Notes under the pieces: model-generated
Seen by the model: the letters and a program-made list of their open reading frames with translations, nothing else
Databases searched by the model: none
What the model was told of the DNA's origin: nothing
Part shown: piece after piece, positions 1-8,025 of the stretch
How positions within the stretch are numbered: position 1 is the first letter of the stretch
How the letters are laid out: each line of letters begins with the position of its first letter
Assembly: GCF_013377085.1 (NCBI RefSeq)
Contig: NZ_JACAAX010000052.1
Location: 1-46,602, forward strand
Direction of reading: 5' to 3'
Origin: Rhodoplanes sp.
GTDB taxonomy: Bacteria > Pseudomonadota > Alphaproteobacteria > Rhizobiales > Xanthobacteraceae
Length of the DNA: 46,602 bases
Position numbers and translations under genes: made by a program

Positions 1-167
1 GCGACGAAGCCTACATCAGCTCGCACCGCCGATTCTTGCCCAGTCTCTGCGCTCCAGCCGGGCTACGCATGCTGTTCTCCAGGGCTCGACGCTTCGGCTC
101 CCTCTTGAATTAAGAAACTCAATAGTTTATTAATTTGAGCTGCAAGGTCGCCGAGGTGCCAGTGTTC

Positions 168-998
168 ATGCGTTTCTTAGCTCTCTTATTGGCGGCGACC
201 ACGCTGGTGTCGTGCGCTTCGGCGATATTGACCGAGAGCGGGCATCTGTCGTCCTACAGCGGCCTCGAGACGAGCAACGGATTGCTCACGCGAGCGAAGG
301 TGCGGGCCGACAAGGCCGCCGTGCTGGCGGCGCGGACGGCCGCCATGAGCCCGACGAAGGTCACGTCGGACGCCTCGGCATCCGGGCTGTCGCCGGCGGA
401 GTTGCGGCTCGTCGGCAATGCGGTCGACCGGGCGCTCTGCCGTGATCTCAGCCGGCGCTTCGTGATGGTCGAGAGCGGACAGCCGGCCGACCTCTTTCTG
501 GCGGTCACGATCACGCATATCGACAAGACGGACACGACCGCCGCCGGTGCCTCCGTCGTTACCGGAATCGGCAGCAAGGTCGCCGGTGCCGTCACCGGGG
601 CACCGATTCCCTCGATGCGAATTCCGATCGGGCTCGGCAGCCTGACCGTGGAGGCCGAGGCGAAGGACCAGACCGGACTTCAGGTCGCGGCGCTTGTCTG
701 GGCCCGCGGCGCGGACATGTTCACCACCAAGGCGCGCGTCGCCAACGAAAGCGACGCCCATGAGCTCGCCGCGGCATTCGCGGGGGATTTCGCGAAGCTG
801 CTGGTCACGGGCGGCGACCCGATCTCCGACCTCACGCCTCTCGTGCCCACTCAGGAGCGCGTCGGCGAGTATTTCGGCGCGGAGGCCAAGTATGCCGCGT
901 GCCGCCGCTTCGGAAAGGATCCGGGCCTCGGCGATACCATCGGCGGCGCAATCGGCCTGCCTCCCGCGTGGACCGACAAGGGGCCGGTCGACCCGTAA
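168..998 (+). CDS. DUF3313-like outer-envelope lipoprotein
   Basis: The frame is open from a TTG at 135, but the ATG at 168 starts a clean lipoprotein signal (MRFLALLLAATTLVSC) with the lipobox L-V-S-C at residues 13-16, so the mature protein should begin at Cys16. The 276-aa product has a Ser/Ala-rich stretch followed by alternating hydrophobic strand-like segments and no enzyme motif. Overall it resembles the DUF3313 group of lipoproteins of unknown function. It stands alone: the next gene is on the opposite strand and ends at 1228. The DNA just upstream (about 105-150) is unusually AT-rich for this window and is the likely promoter. The lipoprotein call is firm; the DUF3313 assignment is from memory of family character and is tentative. 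Confidence 0.75.
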   Translation: MRFLALLLAATTLVSCASAILTESGHLSSYSGLETSNGLLTRAKVRADKAAVLAARTAAMSPTKVTSDASASGLSPAELRLVGNAVDRALCRDLSRRFVMVESGQPADLFLAVTITHIDKTDTTAAGASVVTGIGSKVAGAVTGAPIPSMRIPIGLGSLTVEAEAKDQTGLQVAALVWARGADMFTTKARVANESDAHELAAAFAGDFAKLLVTGGDPISDLTPLVPTQERVGEYFGAEAKYAACRRFGKDPGLGDTIGGAIGLPPAWTDKGPVDP

Positions 999-1227
999 TC
1001 GCCGTCGCTCGCACGGCGGCGACATCTCGCTCGGCGACAGGCCCCTCGGCGGCCTGCGGGCGACGGTGCGGATTCCGGTGTGAGGACGACGTCACGTCTC
1101 CGGTCGGGCGGTCGGCAGGCTCGACAGCCGTTCGTGACTTGATCCGGATGTCGCAATCATCGTCGGTGCCGCCCGGCCAGGACGTCGGCCGTCGGAGCCT
1201 CGCGTCAACCGGCCTCGACGGCGCCGA

Positions 1228-2391
1228 TCACTCGCTGAGACGCGTCTGTCCGCCACCGGCATGGGGTCCCTGCGACACGCGACTGACTGATTCGCCGTGC
1301 ACGATCTCCGGCATCGTGCTCGGAGGCGCAGTCGGCTCCGACCTGCCGGACTTGGCGGCGATATAGCTCAGTGCCGCGCAGCCGAACTGGTCGAGCTTCA
1401 GGTTGATGGCCGTGAGCTTGGGCGACATCCACTCGGCGATCCGGGTGTTGCCGATGCCGACGACCGACACGTCGTTCGGCACCGAGCGGCCGGAGGCGCG
1501 CAGCCATCGGAAGATGCCCATCGACATCGCGTAAGACCCGGCAATGACGCCGGTGATGCCGGGATAGGCCGTGAACAGCGAAGCGACCCCCGCCTCCGCG
1601 GCCGGCGACGTGTATTCGACGTGGGTGATGTGATACTCGGCGCCGGCGCGGACGAGCGCGTCCTCCATGCCGCGGATGCGCTGCCACGTCACGTCGTTCT
1701 GTTGGGTGCCGATCAGGATGCCGATCCGGCGGTGGCCGGCCGACAGAAGCTCCTCGGCGGCCAGGCGGCCGACCTCCTCGTTGTCGACATGGAAGGCGGG
1801 GACGTCGATTCCGCGAGGCGTGAGCGTCGTCACCACGACCCCGCTCGCCACCATCTGGGCGGTCAGCTCGGCGAGGCGGTCCCGGTGGCTCCATTGGTGG
1901 AAGCCGCCGCCGGCGAGGATGAGACCGCCGACACGATACTCCAGCAGGCGCCGGCAGTATTTCAGCTCGAGCTCGGGATCGCGGTGCATGTTGCAGACGA
2001 CCGCCAGCATCGAATGCATGGTTTCGGCCTGCTCGGTGATCGCCTCGGCGATCTCGCCGTAGAACGGATCCAGCATGTCGCCGACCACGAGCCCGACCAG
2101 CGTCGGCGCACCGGCCCGCAGATTGCGCGCCATCACGTTCGGCACGTAGGACAGGCTCGCCGCCGCCGCGTGGACGCGGTCCTTCAGGCTCGCGTCCACG
2201 GTCGCATCCGACCCGCGGATGACGCGCGCGGCCGTGCTCACCGAGACCCCGGCCTCACGGGCGACGTCGACGATCGTCGTCGAACCGGACCTGCGCGCTT
2301 TCCGCCCTGTCAACTCGGCTCCGCCCTGCCTTCCACCGCCGTCCGGCGGCACCCTAGGCGGCCGCCACGGCCGCGGCAACGAACACCGCAT
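1228..2391 (-). CDS. LacI-family transcriptional regulator
   Basis: This is a typical LacI/PurR-type repressor: an N-terminal helix-turn-helix with the T-I-V-D-V-A-R-E-A-G-V-S signature and the hinge segment Y-V-P-N-x-x-A-R-N-L, then a periplasmic-binding-protein-like effector domain (L-V-G-L-V-V-G-D-M-L-D-P-F-Y and G-H-R-R-I-G-I-L-I-G segments). The ATG at 2391 has a Shine-Dalgarno-like AGGA just upstream. A TTG at 2313 would give a 361-aa protein in which the HTH lies near the N-terminus, as is usual in the family, so the start is uncertain. It is divergent from the catabolic genes beginning at 2478, and two palindromic operators lie in between, so it most likely represses that operon and itself until an operon-specific ligand binds. 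Confidence 0.92.
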   Translation of the reverse strand: MRCSLPRPWRPPRVPPDGGGRQGGAELTGRKARRSGSTTIVDVAREAGVSVSTAARVIRGSDATVDASLKDRVHAAAASLSYVPNVMARNLRAGAPTLVGLVVGDMLDPFYGEIAEAITEQAETMHSMLAVVCNMHRDPELELKYCRRLLEYRVGGLILAGGGFHQWSHRDRLAELTAQMVASGVVVTTLTPRGIDVPAFHVDNEEVGRLAAEELLSAGHRRIGILIGTQQNDVTWQRIRGMEDALVRAGAEYHITHVEYTSPAAEAGVASLFTAYPGITGVIAGSYAMSMGIFRWLRASGRSVPNDVSVVGIGNTRIAEWMSPKLTAINLKLDQFGCAALSYIAAKSGRSEPTAPPSTMPEIVHGESVSRVSQGPHAGGGQTRLSE

Positions 2392-2420
2392 TATTCCTGA
2401 TATACGGGTCGCGGTCACGA

Positions 2421-2434
2421 AGATAACGTTGTCT
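2421..2434. promoter_or_regulatory. LacI-type operator, left copy
   Basis: AGATAACGTTGTCT is a 14-bp near-palindrome with one mismatched pair around a central AACGTT. It is centred 20 bp from a perfect copy at 2441-2454. A palindrome with a central CpG is the usual form of LacI-family operators, and the site sits between the divergent LacI gene and its presumed target operon. Binding is inferred. Confidence 0.75.
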
Positions 2435-2440
2435 CAGCCG

Positions 2441-2454
2441 AGACAACGTTGTCT
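2441..2454. promoter_or_regulatory. LacI-type operator, right copy (perfect palindrome)
   Basis: AGACAACGTTGTCT is a perfect 14-bp palindrome located 23 bp before the ATG of the DapA-like gene. With the left copy it also forms a larger inverted repeat (arms AACGTTGTCTC at 2425-2435 and GAGACAACGTT at 2440-2450). The 20-bp centre-to-centre spacing is close to two helical turns and would place two repressor dimers on the same face of the DNA. Confidence 0.8.
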
Positions 2455-2477
2455 TACTCGTCTTTGGAGGGCAATCG

Positions 2478-3467
2478 ATGAAGGCGCAGACCGGCGCGAG
2501 TGCTGCCAAGCCGTGGAGCCCCCGGGGGCTGTTTCCTGCCACCATCACCCCGTTCGCGGCCGACCTGTCGGTCGACTACGCCGCTCTGGAATCGCACTTC
2601 CGCGAGATGGCCGGGGTCGCCGGGGTCAGCGGCATCGTCGTCAACAGCGGCATCGGCGAGCTGCTGCAGCTCACGCCTGACGAGTGCGACGCCATCATCC
2701 GGATCGCGCTGCGCGTGCGACGCCCGGATCAACGCATTGTCGCCGGCATCGACGGCCGCGGCGCCGCCGAGTGCATCGAGGCCGGGTTGCGCGCCCGCGT
2801 CGCCGGGGCCGATGCGCTCCTGGTCCTGCCGCCGTTCGACAAGCGGCCGTACCGCCGCCTCGCCGCGCATGCGCCGACCGTCCACCATGTCTTCGCCGAG
2901 CTCGACCGCGCCGTCGGCCTGCCGATGATCGTCTTCCAGTATCCCCCCAACAGTGGATGCGCCTACCCGGTCGAGGTGCTCCGGGCGATCGCCGACCTCG
3001 AGAACGTGGTCGCCGTCAAGGTCGCGACCATGGGCGACATGAAGGCCTACGGCGAGGTCTGGGATGCCCTGAAGGACCAGCTCTCCATCCTGGTGGGGGT
3101 CGATTCGCCGCCGCTGATCGACATGCTCCGACACGGCGCCCACGGGGCGCTGATCGGCATCAGCGCGATCCTGCCGCAGGTCTGGGCCGACATCCTGGAC
3201 CACGTGAACAAGGGCGATCGCGCCGCTGCGGATGCGCTCTACGAGAAGATCTGCAAGCCGCTGATGGTGTCCGTGTTCGAGAACCAGCAGCCGACCCGTC
3301 TGGTGGCCGAGAGCGCCGCCACCAAGGAGGCGCTGGTTCAACTCGGCCGGATCCCGTCCGCCCGCGTGCGACCGCCCGCCATCGACGTCGACGACGCGAC
3401 GCGGGGCGTCATCCGCGCGGCATTGAGCCATGCCGGACTGGTCGGACCGAAGGCGTCCGTCGCCTGA
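2478..3467 (+). CDS. DapA-like (dihydrodipicolinate synthase/N-acetylneuraminate lyase family) aldolase or dehydratase
   Basis: This 329-aa TIM-barrel protein belongs to the class I, Schiff-base-forming DapA/NanA family. The catalytic lysine is K181 in V-V-A-V-K-V-A and the active-site tyrosine is Y155 in F-Q-Y-P. An early G-I-G-E-L-L-Q-L segment matches the substrate-binding G-x-x-G-E loop. It starts with a good ribosome site (GGAGG, 2466-2470). Its place at the head of a LacI-controlled operon with a dehydratase, an FAH hydrolase and two carboxylate receptors argues against lysine biosynthesis and for cleavage or dehydration of a 2-keto-3-deoxy sugar acid. The family is certain; the substrate is unknown. 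Confidence 0.9.
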   Translation: MKAQTGASAAKPWSPRGLFPATITPFAADLSVDYAALESHFREMAGVAGVSGIVVNSGIGELLQLTPDECDAIIRIALRVRRPDQRIVAGIDGRGAAECIEAGLRARVAGADALLVLPPFDKRPYRRLAAHAPTVHHVFAELDRAVGLPMIVFQYPPNSGCAYPVEVLRAIADLENVVAVKVATMGDMKAYGEVWDALKDQLSILVGVDSPPLIDMLRHGAHGALIGISAILPQVWADILDHVNKGDRAAADALYEKICKPLMVSVFENQQPTRLVAESAATKEALVQLGRIPSARVRPPAIDVDDATRGVIRAALSHAGLVGPKASVA

Positions 3468-3550
3468 TCGCGGACCAACCCGTCGGAAAATGAGGACGCA
3501 CCGGCACGATCGCGCCGCGTCTCCGGCGTGTCCCAACCAAGGAGCTTGCG

Positions 3551-4549
3551 ATGTCTCGTTCAAAAATGCCGCTCACGCGTCGGGCTGCGATGTCGCTTCT
3601 GGCCGGCGCGGCCGGTGCCGCGCTCGCGCCGGCGTCGACCAGCTCGGCGCAGGACTATCCGTCCCGTGCCGTGAAGATCCTGGTCCCGTTCCAGCCCGCC
3701 GGGCCGAACGACATCGTCACCCGCCTCATCGTCCCGAAGCTCTCCGAAAACCTCGGCAAGACCTTCTTCGTCGAGAACCAGGGCGGCGCGGGCGGCAACC
3801 TCGGAATGGGCGCGGTCGCGCGCGCCACGCCGGACGGGCTCACCCTCGTGTCGGTGTCGTCGACCTTCGTCATCAATCCCAGCCTCTACAAGAGCTGCCC
3901 CTATGATCCGGTGAAAGACTTCGCGCCGATCACCATCGCGGCGGAGTCGCCGCACGTGTACTTCGTGCATCCGTCCGTGCCGGCGACCTCGATGAAGGAG
4001 CTCATCGAGCTGATCAAACAGAACCCGGGCAAATACAGCTACGCCTCGCCCGGGGCCGGCACGCCCGCGCATCTGTCGACCGAGCGCCTCAAGCTGACAT
4101 ATGGGCTCGAGTTCACCCACATCCCGTTCCGCGGCGCCGGCCCGGCCGTCCAGTCCGTGCTCGGCGGCCATACGCCGGTCGGCTGTGCGACCATTCCGCC
4201 CGTCTACGGACTCATCAAGGGCGGCCAGTTGCGGCCCCTCGTGGTGACGAGCTTCGAGCGGTTCGCGACGATCGCCGAGGTTCCCACCATCTCGGAGGCG
4301 GGCATCAAGGACCAGGAGGGGACGACGTTCATGGCGTTCCTGGCGCCGGCCGGAACGCCGAAGCCGATCATCGACTTCCTCTATGCCGAGATCGCCAGGG
4401 TCGTGAAAAGCAACGAGACGAAGGAGCGCTTCACCGAGCTCGGCTTCAACGCGGTCGTCAACACGCCGGCCGAGTTTGCCAAGCAGATCGAGGTCGAAGT
4501 CGCCATGTGGGCCAAGGTGATTCGCGACGCCAACATCGAGCGCATGTAG
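3551..4549 (+). CDS. Bug/TctC-family periplasmic solute receptor (first copy)
   Basis: This 332-aa receptor belongs to the tripartite tricarboxylate transporter (TTT) Bug family. A twin-arginine-type leader (T-R-R-A-A-M-S at 9-15, cleavage near S-S-A33-Q34) precedes the family hallmark Y-P-S-R-A-V-K-I-L-V-P-F-Q-P-A-G-P-N-D, followed by G-x-G-T-P-x-H-L-S and the I-P-F-R-G-A-G-P-A-V motif. It has a strong AAGGAG ribosome site. Bug receptors bind carboxylates in the periplasm. No TctA/TctB membrane subunits lie in this window, so the receptor must use a permease encoded elsewhere or act as a sensor. A strong stem-loop follows its stop codon. Confidence 0.92.
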   Translation: MSRSKMPLTRRAAMSLLAGAAGAALAPASTSSAQDYPSRAVKILVPFQPAGPNDIVTRLIVPKLSENLGKTFFVENQGGAGGNLGMGAVARATPDGLTLVSVSSTFVINPSLYKSCPYDPVKDFAPITIAAESPHVYFVHPSVPATSMKELIELIKQNPGKYSYASPGAGTPAHLSTERLKLTYGLEFTHIPFRGAGPAVQSVLGGHTPVGCATIPPVYGLIKGGQLRPLVVTSFERFATIAEVPTISEAGIKDQEGTTFMAFLAPAGTPKPIIDFLYAEIARVVKSNETKERFTELGFNAVVNTPAEFAKQIEVEVAMWAKVIRDANIERM

Positions 4550-4570
4550 TGATGCAGGCCTCGTCCCGGC

Positions 4571-4604
4571 CCGGATCGGCCCGCGTTCCGGCGGGCCGAT
4601 CCGG
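4571..4604 (+). other. Intercistronic 14-bp perfect stem-loop
   Basis: Arms 4571-4584 and 4591-4604 are exact reverse complements (14 bp, almost all G/C) around a 6-nt loop, GTTCCG. No T-run follows, so it is not a classical terminator. Its place directly after a solute-receptor gene and before the enzyme genes suggests an mRNA-stabilising or partial-termination element that would keep the receptor transcript in excess. Confidence 0.6.
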
Positions 4605-4699
4605 TCGACCGGTCGGGCCGGAGCCCGCTCGCCTCGACCCTTCCGAACTCGCCCATTGCGGACCCGGCCCGCATGCCGGCACAACCCTGAAGCAAGCTC

Positions 4700-5791
4700 A
4701 TGACCAAGATCACCGGCATCGAGCCGATCCCGGTTCGCATTCCTTTCGACCACTGGGCTCCGCCGCCGATGCACGCGGGCAAGCCCAGAACGGCGATCGA
4801 CACGCTGCTGGTCCGCGTGACCACCGACGCGGGCGTCGTCGGCTGGGGCGAAGCTTATGGGCCGATGTGGCAGGCCACCGTTCCGACCTACGAGAACTGG
4901 ATCGCGCCGCTCTCGATCGGTCAGGACGTCGACGATCTGGAGCTGACGACGAGGCTGGAACGGACACTGCACAATTTCGGCCGCGCGGGGCCGAGCCTCC
5001 ACGCCATCAGCGGGCTCGACATCGCGCTGTGGGACATCCGCGGCAAGCTCGCCGGCGCCTCGGTCTCGACGCTTCTCGGCGGACGGCGGCGGGACCGCAT
5101 CGAGGTCTATGCATCCCTGCTGCACTACGACGGTGTGCTCGACAACGTCCGGCGGGTCACGGCGCGTGCGCTCCAGGCCGGCTATCGCAAGATCAAGCTG
5201 CATGAGCGCACCGCCGCCGCGGTGGCCGCCGCCCGCGAGATCATGGGGCCGGACATTCCCATGATGGTCGACGTGAACTGCGCGTGGTCGCCGGACGAGG
5301 CGATCGCCGCCGTGACGGCGATGGCGGCCTCGCGACTGACGTGGATCGAGGAGCCGATCTGGCCGCCCGAGGACGTTGCTTCGCTCGCCGTGCTTCGCCG
5401 CGCCACCGGCTTGGCGACGGCGATCGGCGAGAACGCCACCGGCGCGCTCGACTTCCGCAAGATGATCGCGGCGAACGCGGTCGACTACGTCCAGCCGAGC
5501 GCCGTCAAGATCGGCGGATTGACGACGCTGTGGCGCATCTGCACCGAGGCGGAAGCGGCGGGCGCGACCTGCGCGCCGCACTCTCCGTATTTCGGGCCGG
5601 GCTACCTCGCCACCCTGCACGTCCTCGCCGCCAAGCCGCGCGAGAGCGCGATCGAGCGGTTCTATTGTGATCTCGGCATGGTGCCGTTCGAACGCACCGT
5701 CCGGGTCGAAGACGGCGTCATCGCGGTTCCCGACGGACCGGGCCTCGGCGCCGACCCTGAACCCGAATTGATCGAGCGCTACCGCGTCTAG
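4700..5791 (+). CDS. Mandelate racemase/muconate lactonizing enzyme-family (enolase superfamily) protein
   Basis: This 363-aa enolase-superfamily enzyme would abstract the proton alpha to a carboxylate, most likely as a sugar-acid dehydratase. Three metal ligands are visible: D191 (M-V-D-V-N), E217 (W-I-E-E-P) and E244 (I-G-E-N). A K-x-K pair (K164, K166) and H294 (A-P-H-S-P) occupy the catalytic positions. The residue 27 before H294, normally the Asp of the His-Asp dyad in mandelate racemase-type members, is S267 (V-Q-P-S-A-V-K). Either the chemistry uses K166 alone or the His is tuned differently. It sits between the first Bug receptor and the FAH-type hydrolase in the same orientation. Substrate unknown. 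Confidence 0.9.
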   Translation: MTKITGIEPIPVRIPFDHWAPPPMHAGKPRTAIDTLLVRVTTDAGVVGWGEAYGPMWQATVPTYENWIAPLSIGQDVDDLELTTRLERTLHNFGRAGPSLHAISGLDIALWDIRGKLAGASVSTLLGGRRRDRIEVYASLLHYDGVLDNVRRVTARALQAGYRKIKLHERTAAAVAAAREIMGPDIPMMVDVNCAWSPDEAIAAVTAMAASRLTWIEEPIWPPEDVASLAVLRRATGLATAIGENATGALDFRKMIAANAVDYVQPSAVKIGGLTTLWRICTEAEAAGATCAPHSPYFGPGYLATLHVLAAKPRESAIERFYCDLGMVPFERTVRVEDGVIAVPDGPGLGADPEPELIERYRV

Positions 5792-5858
5792 CCGCGCCGT
5801 GATCGGAAACCGGCGCCGAACCGCGCCAGCCGTAAGGCGACCTCTGAAAGGACTTCCC

Positions 5859-6710
5859 ATGCGACTTGCGACATTCCGGATCGGCGACCGCGTGACCTGG
5901 GGCATCATCGAGGGTGACGACGCCGTCGATGTCGGGCTGGTCCTCCGCGACCGCTATCCGGACCTGAAAGCCGTCATCGGCGCCGGCGCTCTGTCGGACC
6001 TTTCGGCGGCGGCATCGGGCGCGAAGCGCCACCCCGTCGCCTCGATCACGTGGCTGCCCGTCATCCCGAACCCGGACAAGATTCTCTGTATAGGTCACAA
6101 CTACGAGGATCACCGCCAGGAGACGGGCCGCGCGAAGGTCGATCACCCGAGCGTGTTCGGCCGTTTCGCCAACAGCCAGACCGCCCATCTTGCCGACATC
6201 GTGCGGCCGCGCGTGTCATCCAAGCTCGACTACGAAGGCGAGCTCGCGCTCGTGATCGGCAAGGCCGGACGCTACATCACCCGCCAGGACGCCCCGAGTC
6301 ATATCGCCGGATACAGCTGTTACAACGAAGGCAGCGTCCGCGACTTTCAGCTCCACACGCTCCAGTTCACGCCGGGCAAGAATTTTCCCGGCACCGGAGC
6401 GTTCGGGCCGTGGATGATGACTCCCGACGAGCTCGGTGATGTCGGTTCGCTGAGGGTGACGACGCGCCTGAACGGCACCGTGATGCAGGACGGCACCACC
6501 GCACAGATGATCTTCGATATCCCGCGGCTGGTCGAATACTGCTCGATGTTCACGCGGCTGGAGCCGGGCGACGTGATCGTCACCGGCACGCCCGGCGGCG
6601 TCGGTGCCAAGCGGACGCCGCCGATCTGGCTGAAGCCAGGCGACGTGGTGGAGGTGGAGGTCGAGCGGCTCGGCGTGCTGCGCAACGGCATCGTCGACGA
6701 GGCGCCGTAG
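5859..6710 (+). CDS. Fumarylacetoacetate hydrolase-family protein
   Basis: The open frame begins at 5799, but the ATG at 5859 follows GAAAGGA and starts the family N-terminus (M-R-L-A-T-F). The 283-aa protein carries the FAH core: I-L-C-I-G-H-N-Y near residue 70, the metal-binding D-Y-E-G-E-L-A-L-V-I-G segment, the N-E-G-S-V-R-D-F-Q segment, and the C-terminal G-D-V-I-V-T-G-T-P-G-G-V-G motif. Family members hydrolyse C-C bonds of diketo acids, hydrate 2-oxo acids or decarboxylate oxaloacetate. Next to an enolase-superfamily dehydratase and a DapA-like enzyme, a role on a 2,4-diketo-3-deoxy or 2-keto-3-deoxy acid is plausible. Confidence 0.92.
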   Translation: MRLATFRIGDRVTWGIIEGDDAVDVGLVLRDRYPDLKAVIGAGALSDLSAAASGAKRHPVASITWLPVIPNPDKILCIGHNYEDHRQETGRAKVDHPSVFGRFANSQTAHLADIVRPRVSSKLDYEGELALVIGKAGRYITRQDAPSHIAGYSCYNEGSVRDFQLHTLQFTPGKNFPGTGAFGPWMMTPDELGDVGSLRVTTRLNGTVMQDGTTAQMIFDIPRLVEYCSMFTRLEPGDVIVTGTPGGVGAKRTPPIWLKPGDVVEVEVERLGVLRNGIVDEAP

Positions 6711-6762
6711 CATCGAGCGCGACGAGAGCCGAACAGTCGGATCGAACAAGGGAGTCCCGGCC

Positions 6763-7746
6763 ATGTCCGTCATCGGACGCGTCGCCGCCATCGCCGTGTC
6801 GGCGCTCGTTCTGTCGTCGAATGTCCTGCTCGCGCAGGGCTTTCCCAATCGCCTCGTCACGATCGTCGTTCCCTATCCGGCCGGCGGGGCGACCGACATG
6901 GCGGTGCGGCCTCTGGTCGATCGGATGGCGGCCGTGCTCGGCCAGCCGGTCATGGTCGAGAACATCGCCGGAGGCGGGAGCACGATCGGCACGGCCCGGG
7001 TCGCGCGGGCGGCTCCCGACGGCTACACCATCCTGGTGCATCAGGTGGCGCTCGCCGCCATGCCGGCGCTGTACAAGACACTCGGCTTCGACCCCGAGAC
7101 CAGCCTCACCGGCATCGGCCTGATCAACACCAATCCGTCCCTGATCGTCGGTCCCGCGTCGCTCGACGCCAAGGATTTCGACGCGCTCGCCGCGTGGATG
7201 AAACGTAACCCCGGCCGGACCCGCGTCGCCCATGCCGGCGCCGGCTCGTTGTCGCATCTGTGCGCGGTGGCGTTCGCCAAGTCGCTGGGGGCGGAGATCA
7301 ACATCATCCCCTATCGCGGCGGCAGCCCGGCCGTCACGGATCTGCTCGGCGGCCATGTCGATCTGTTCTGTCCGGGCGCCGGCGTCGTCCTCGAGCAGGT
7401 CAGGTCGGGGCGGATGAGAGCCTATGCGGTGACCTCGCGACGTCGCTACACCGCGCTGCCCGAGGTGGCGACCGTGGCCGAGCTCGGCCATCCGGAGCTC
7501 GAGATCACGTTCTGGCAGGGCCTGTTCGCGCCGGCCGGCACGCCCGCCCCGGTGATCGCGCGCCTCAACGCCGCGCTTCGGGAGGCGCTCGCCGACCCCG
7601 CCGTCGTCAGGACGTTCGAGGCGAACGGCATGGACTTGTTTCCGCCCGACGCGCAGACGCCCGACGCCGCCACCCGGCTGTGGCTGTCCGAGACCAGGCG
7701 GTGGAGCGAGATCATCCGCACCAACAACATCAGCATCAGCCCTTGA
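6763..7746 (+). CDS. Bug/TctC-family periplasmic solute receptor (second copy)
   Basis: This second TTT-type receptor (327 aa) has a Sec leader ending near L-L-A-Q-G (residues 21-26), then F-P-N-R-L-V-T-I-V-V-P-Y-P-A-G-G and D-M-A-V-R. The later I-P-Y-R-G-G-S-P-A-V-T-D-L-L-G-G motif is also diagnostic. A GGGAG ribosome site precedes the ATG. It is clearly diverged from the receptor at 3551, so the operon offers two binding specificities or one receptor and one sensor. It is the last gene of the cluster. Confidence 0.92.
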   Translation: MSVIGRVAAIAVSALVLSSNVLLAQGFPNRLVTIVVPYPAGGATDMAVRPLVDRMAAVLGQPVMVENIAGGGSTIGTARVARAAPDGYTILVHQVALAAMPALYKTLGFDPETSLTGIGLINTNPSLIVGPASLDAKDFDALAAWMKRNPGRTRVAHAGAGSLSHLCAVAFAKSLGAEINIIPYRGGSPAVTDLLGGHVDLFCPGAGVVLEQVRSGRMRAYAVTSRRRYTALPEVATVAELGHPELEITFWQGLFAPAGTPAPVIARLNAALREALADPAVVRTFEANGMDLFPPDAQTPDAATRLWLSETRRWSEIIRTNNISISP

Positions 7747-7944
7747 GCAAGGCGTCACCGGCCGACCGAGCCGGACTGGCAGAAGCGGGATCATCCGGAA
7801 GACCATCCTGATCAGGTGCAGCGAGATCAGGGAGGCCTTGTCGGGTGATCGCACGCAGAGATCTGTTTTCAGCACCTCGCTGCAATCCATGCCACTTCCT
7901 GGCGCGACGCACGGGCGATCCCCACCTCCTGCCGTCACGAAACG

Positions 7945-8002
7945 AAAAAGCCCCGGATCAGCGGTGCACCAGGCCTTGGGCCTGCTGCACCGTGTCCGGG
8001 GC
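7945..8002 (-). terminator. Rho-independent terminator of the TetR gene
   Basis: Read on the minus strand, an interrupted GC-rich stem (outer GCCCCGGA with TCCGGGGC, middle GGTGCA with TGCACC, inner CAGGCC with GGCCTG) is followed directly by TTTTT (7949-7945). It lies 24 bp after the TetR stop codon at 8026. The plus-strand side has no T-run, so it should end the TetR transcript and not the Bug operon. The rest of the 7747-8025 gap shows nothing else. Confidence 0.85.
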
Positions 8003-8025
8003 ACGACGTCGCGAAACGACCGCCG

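Noticed and set aside
1-134. A possible C-terminal tail of an upstream gene ending at the TAA near 112
   Set aside because: A short open frame with moderate GC3 exists, but nothing in it can be assigned and the window cuts it off.
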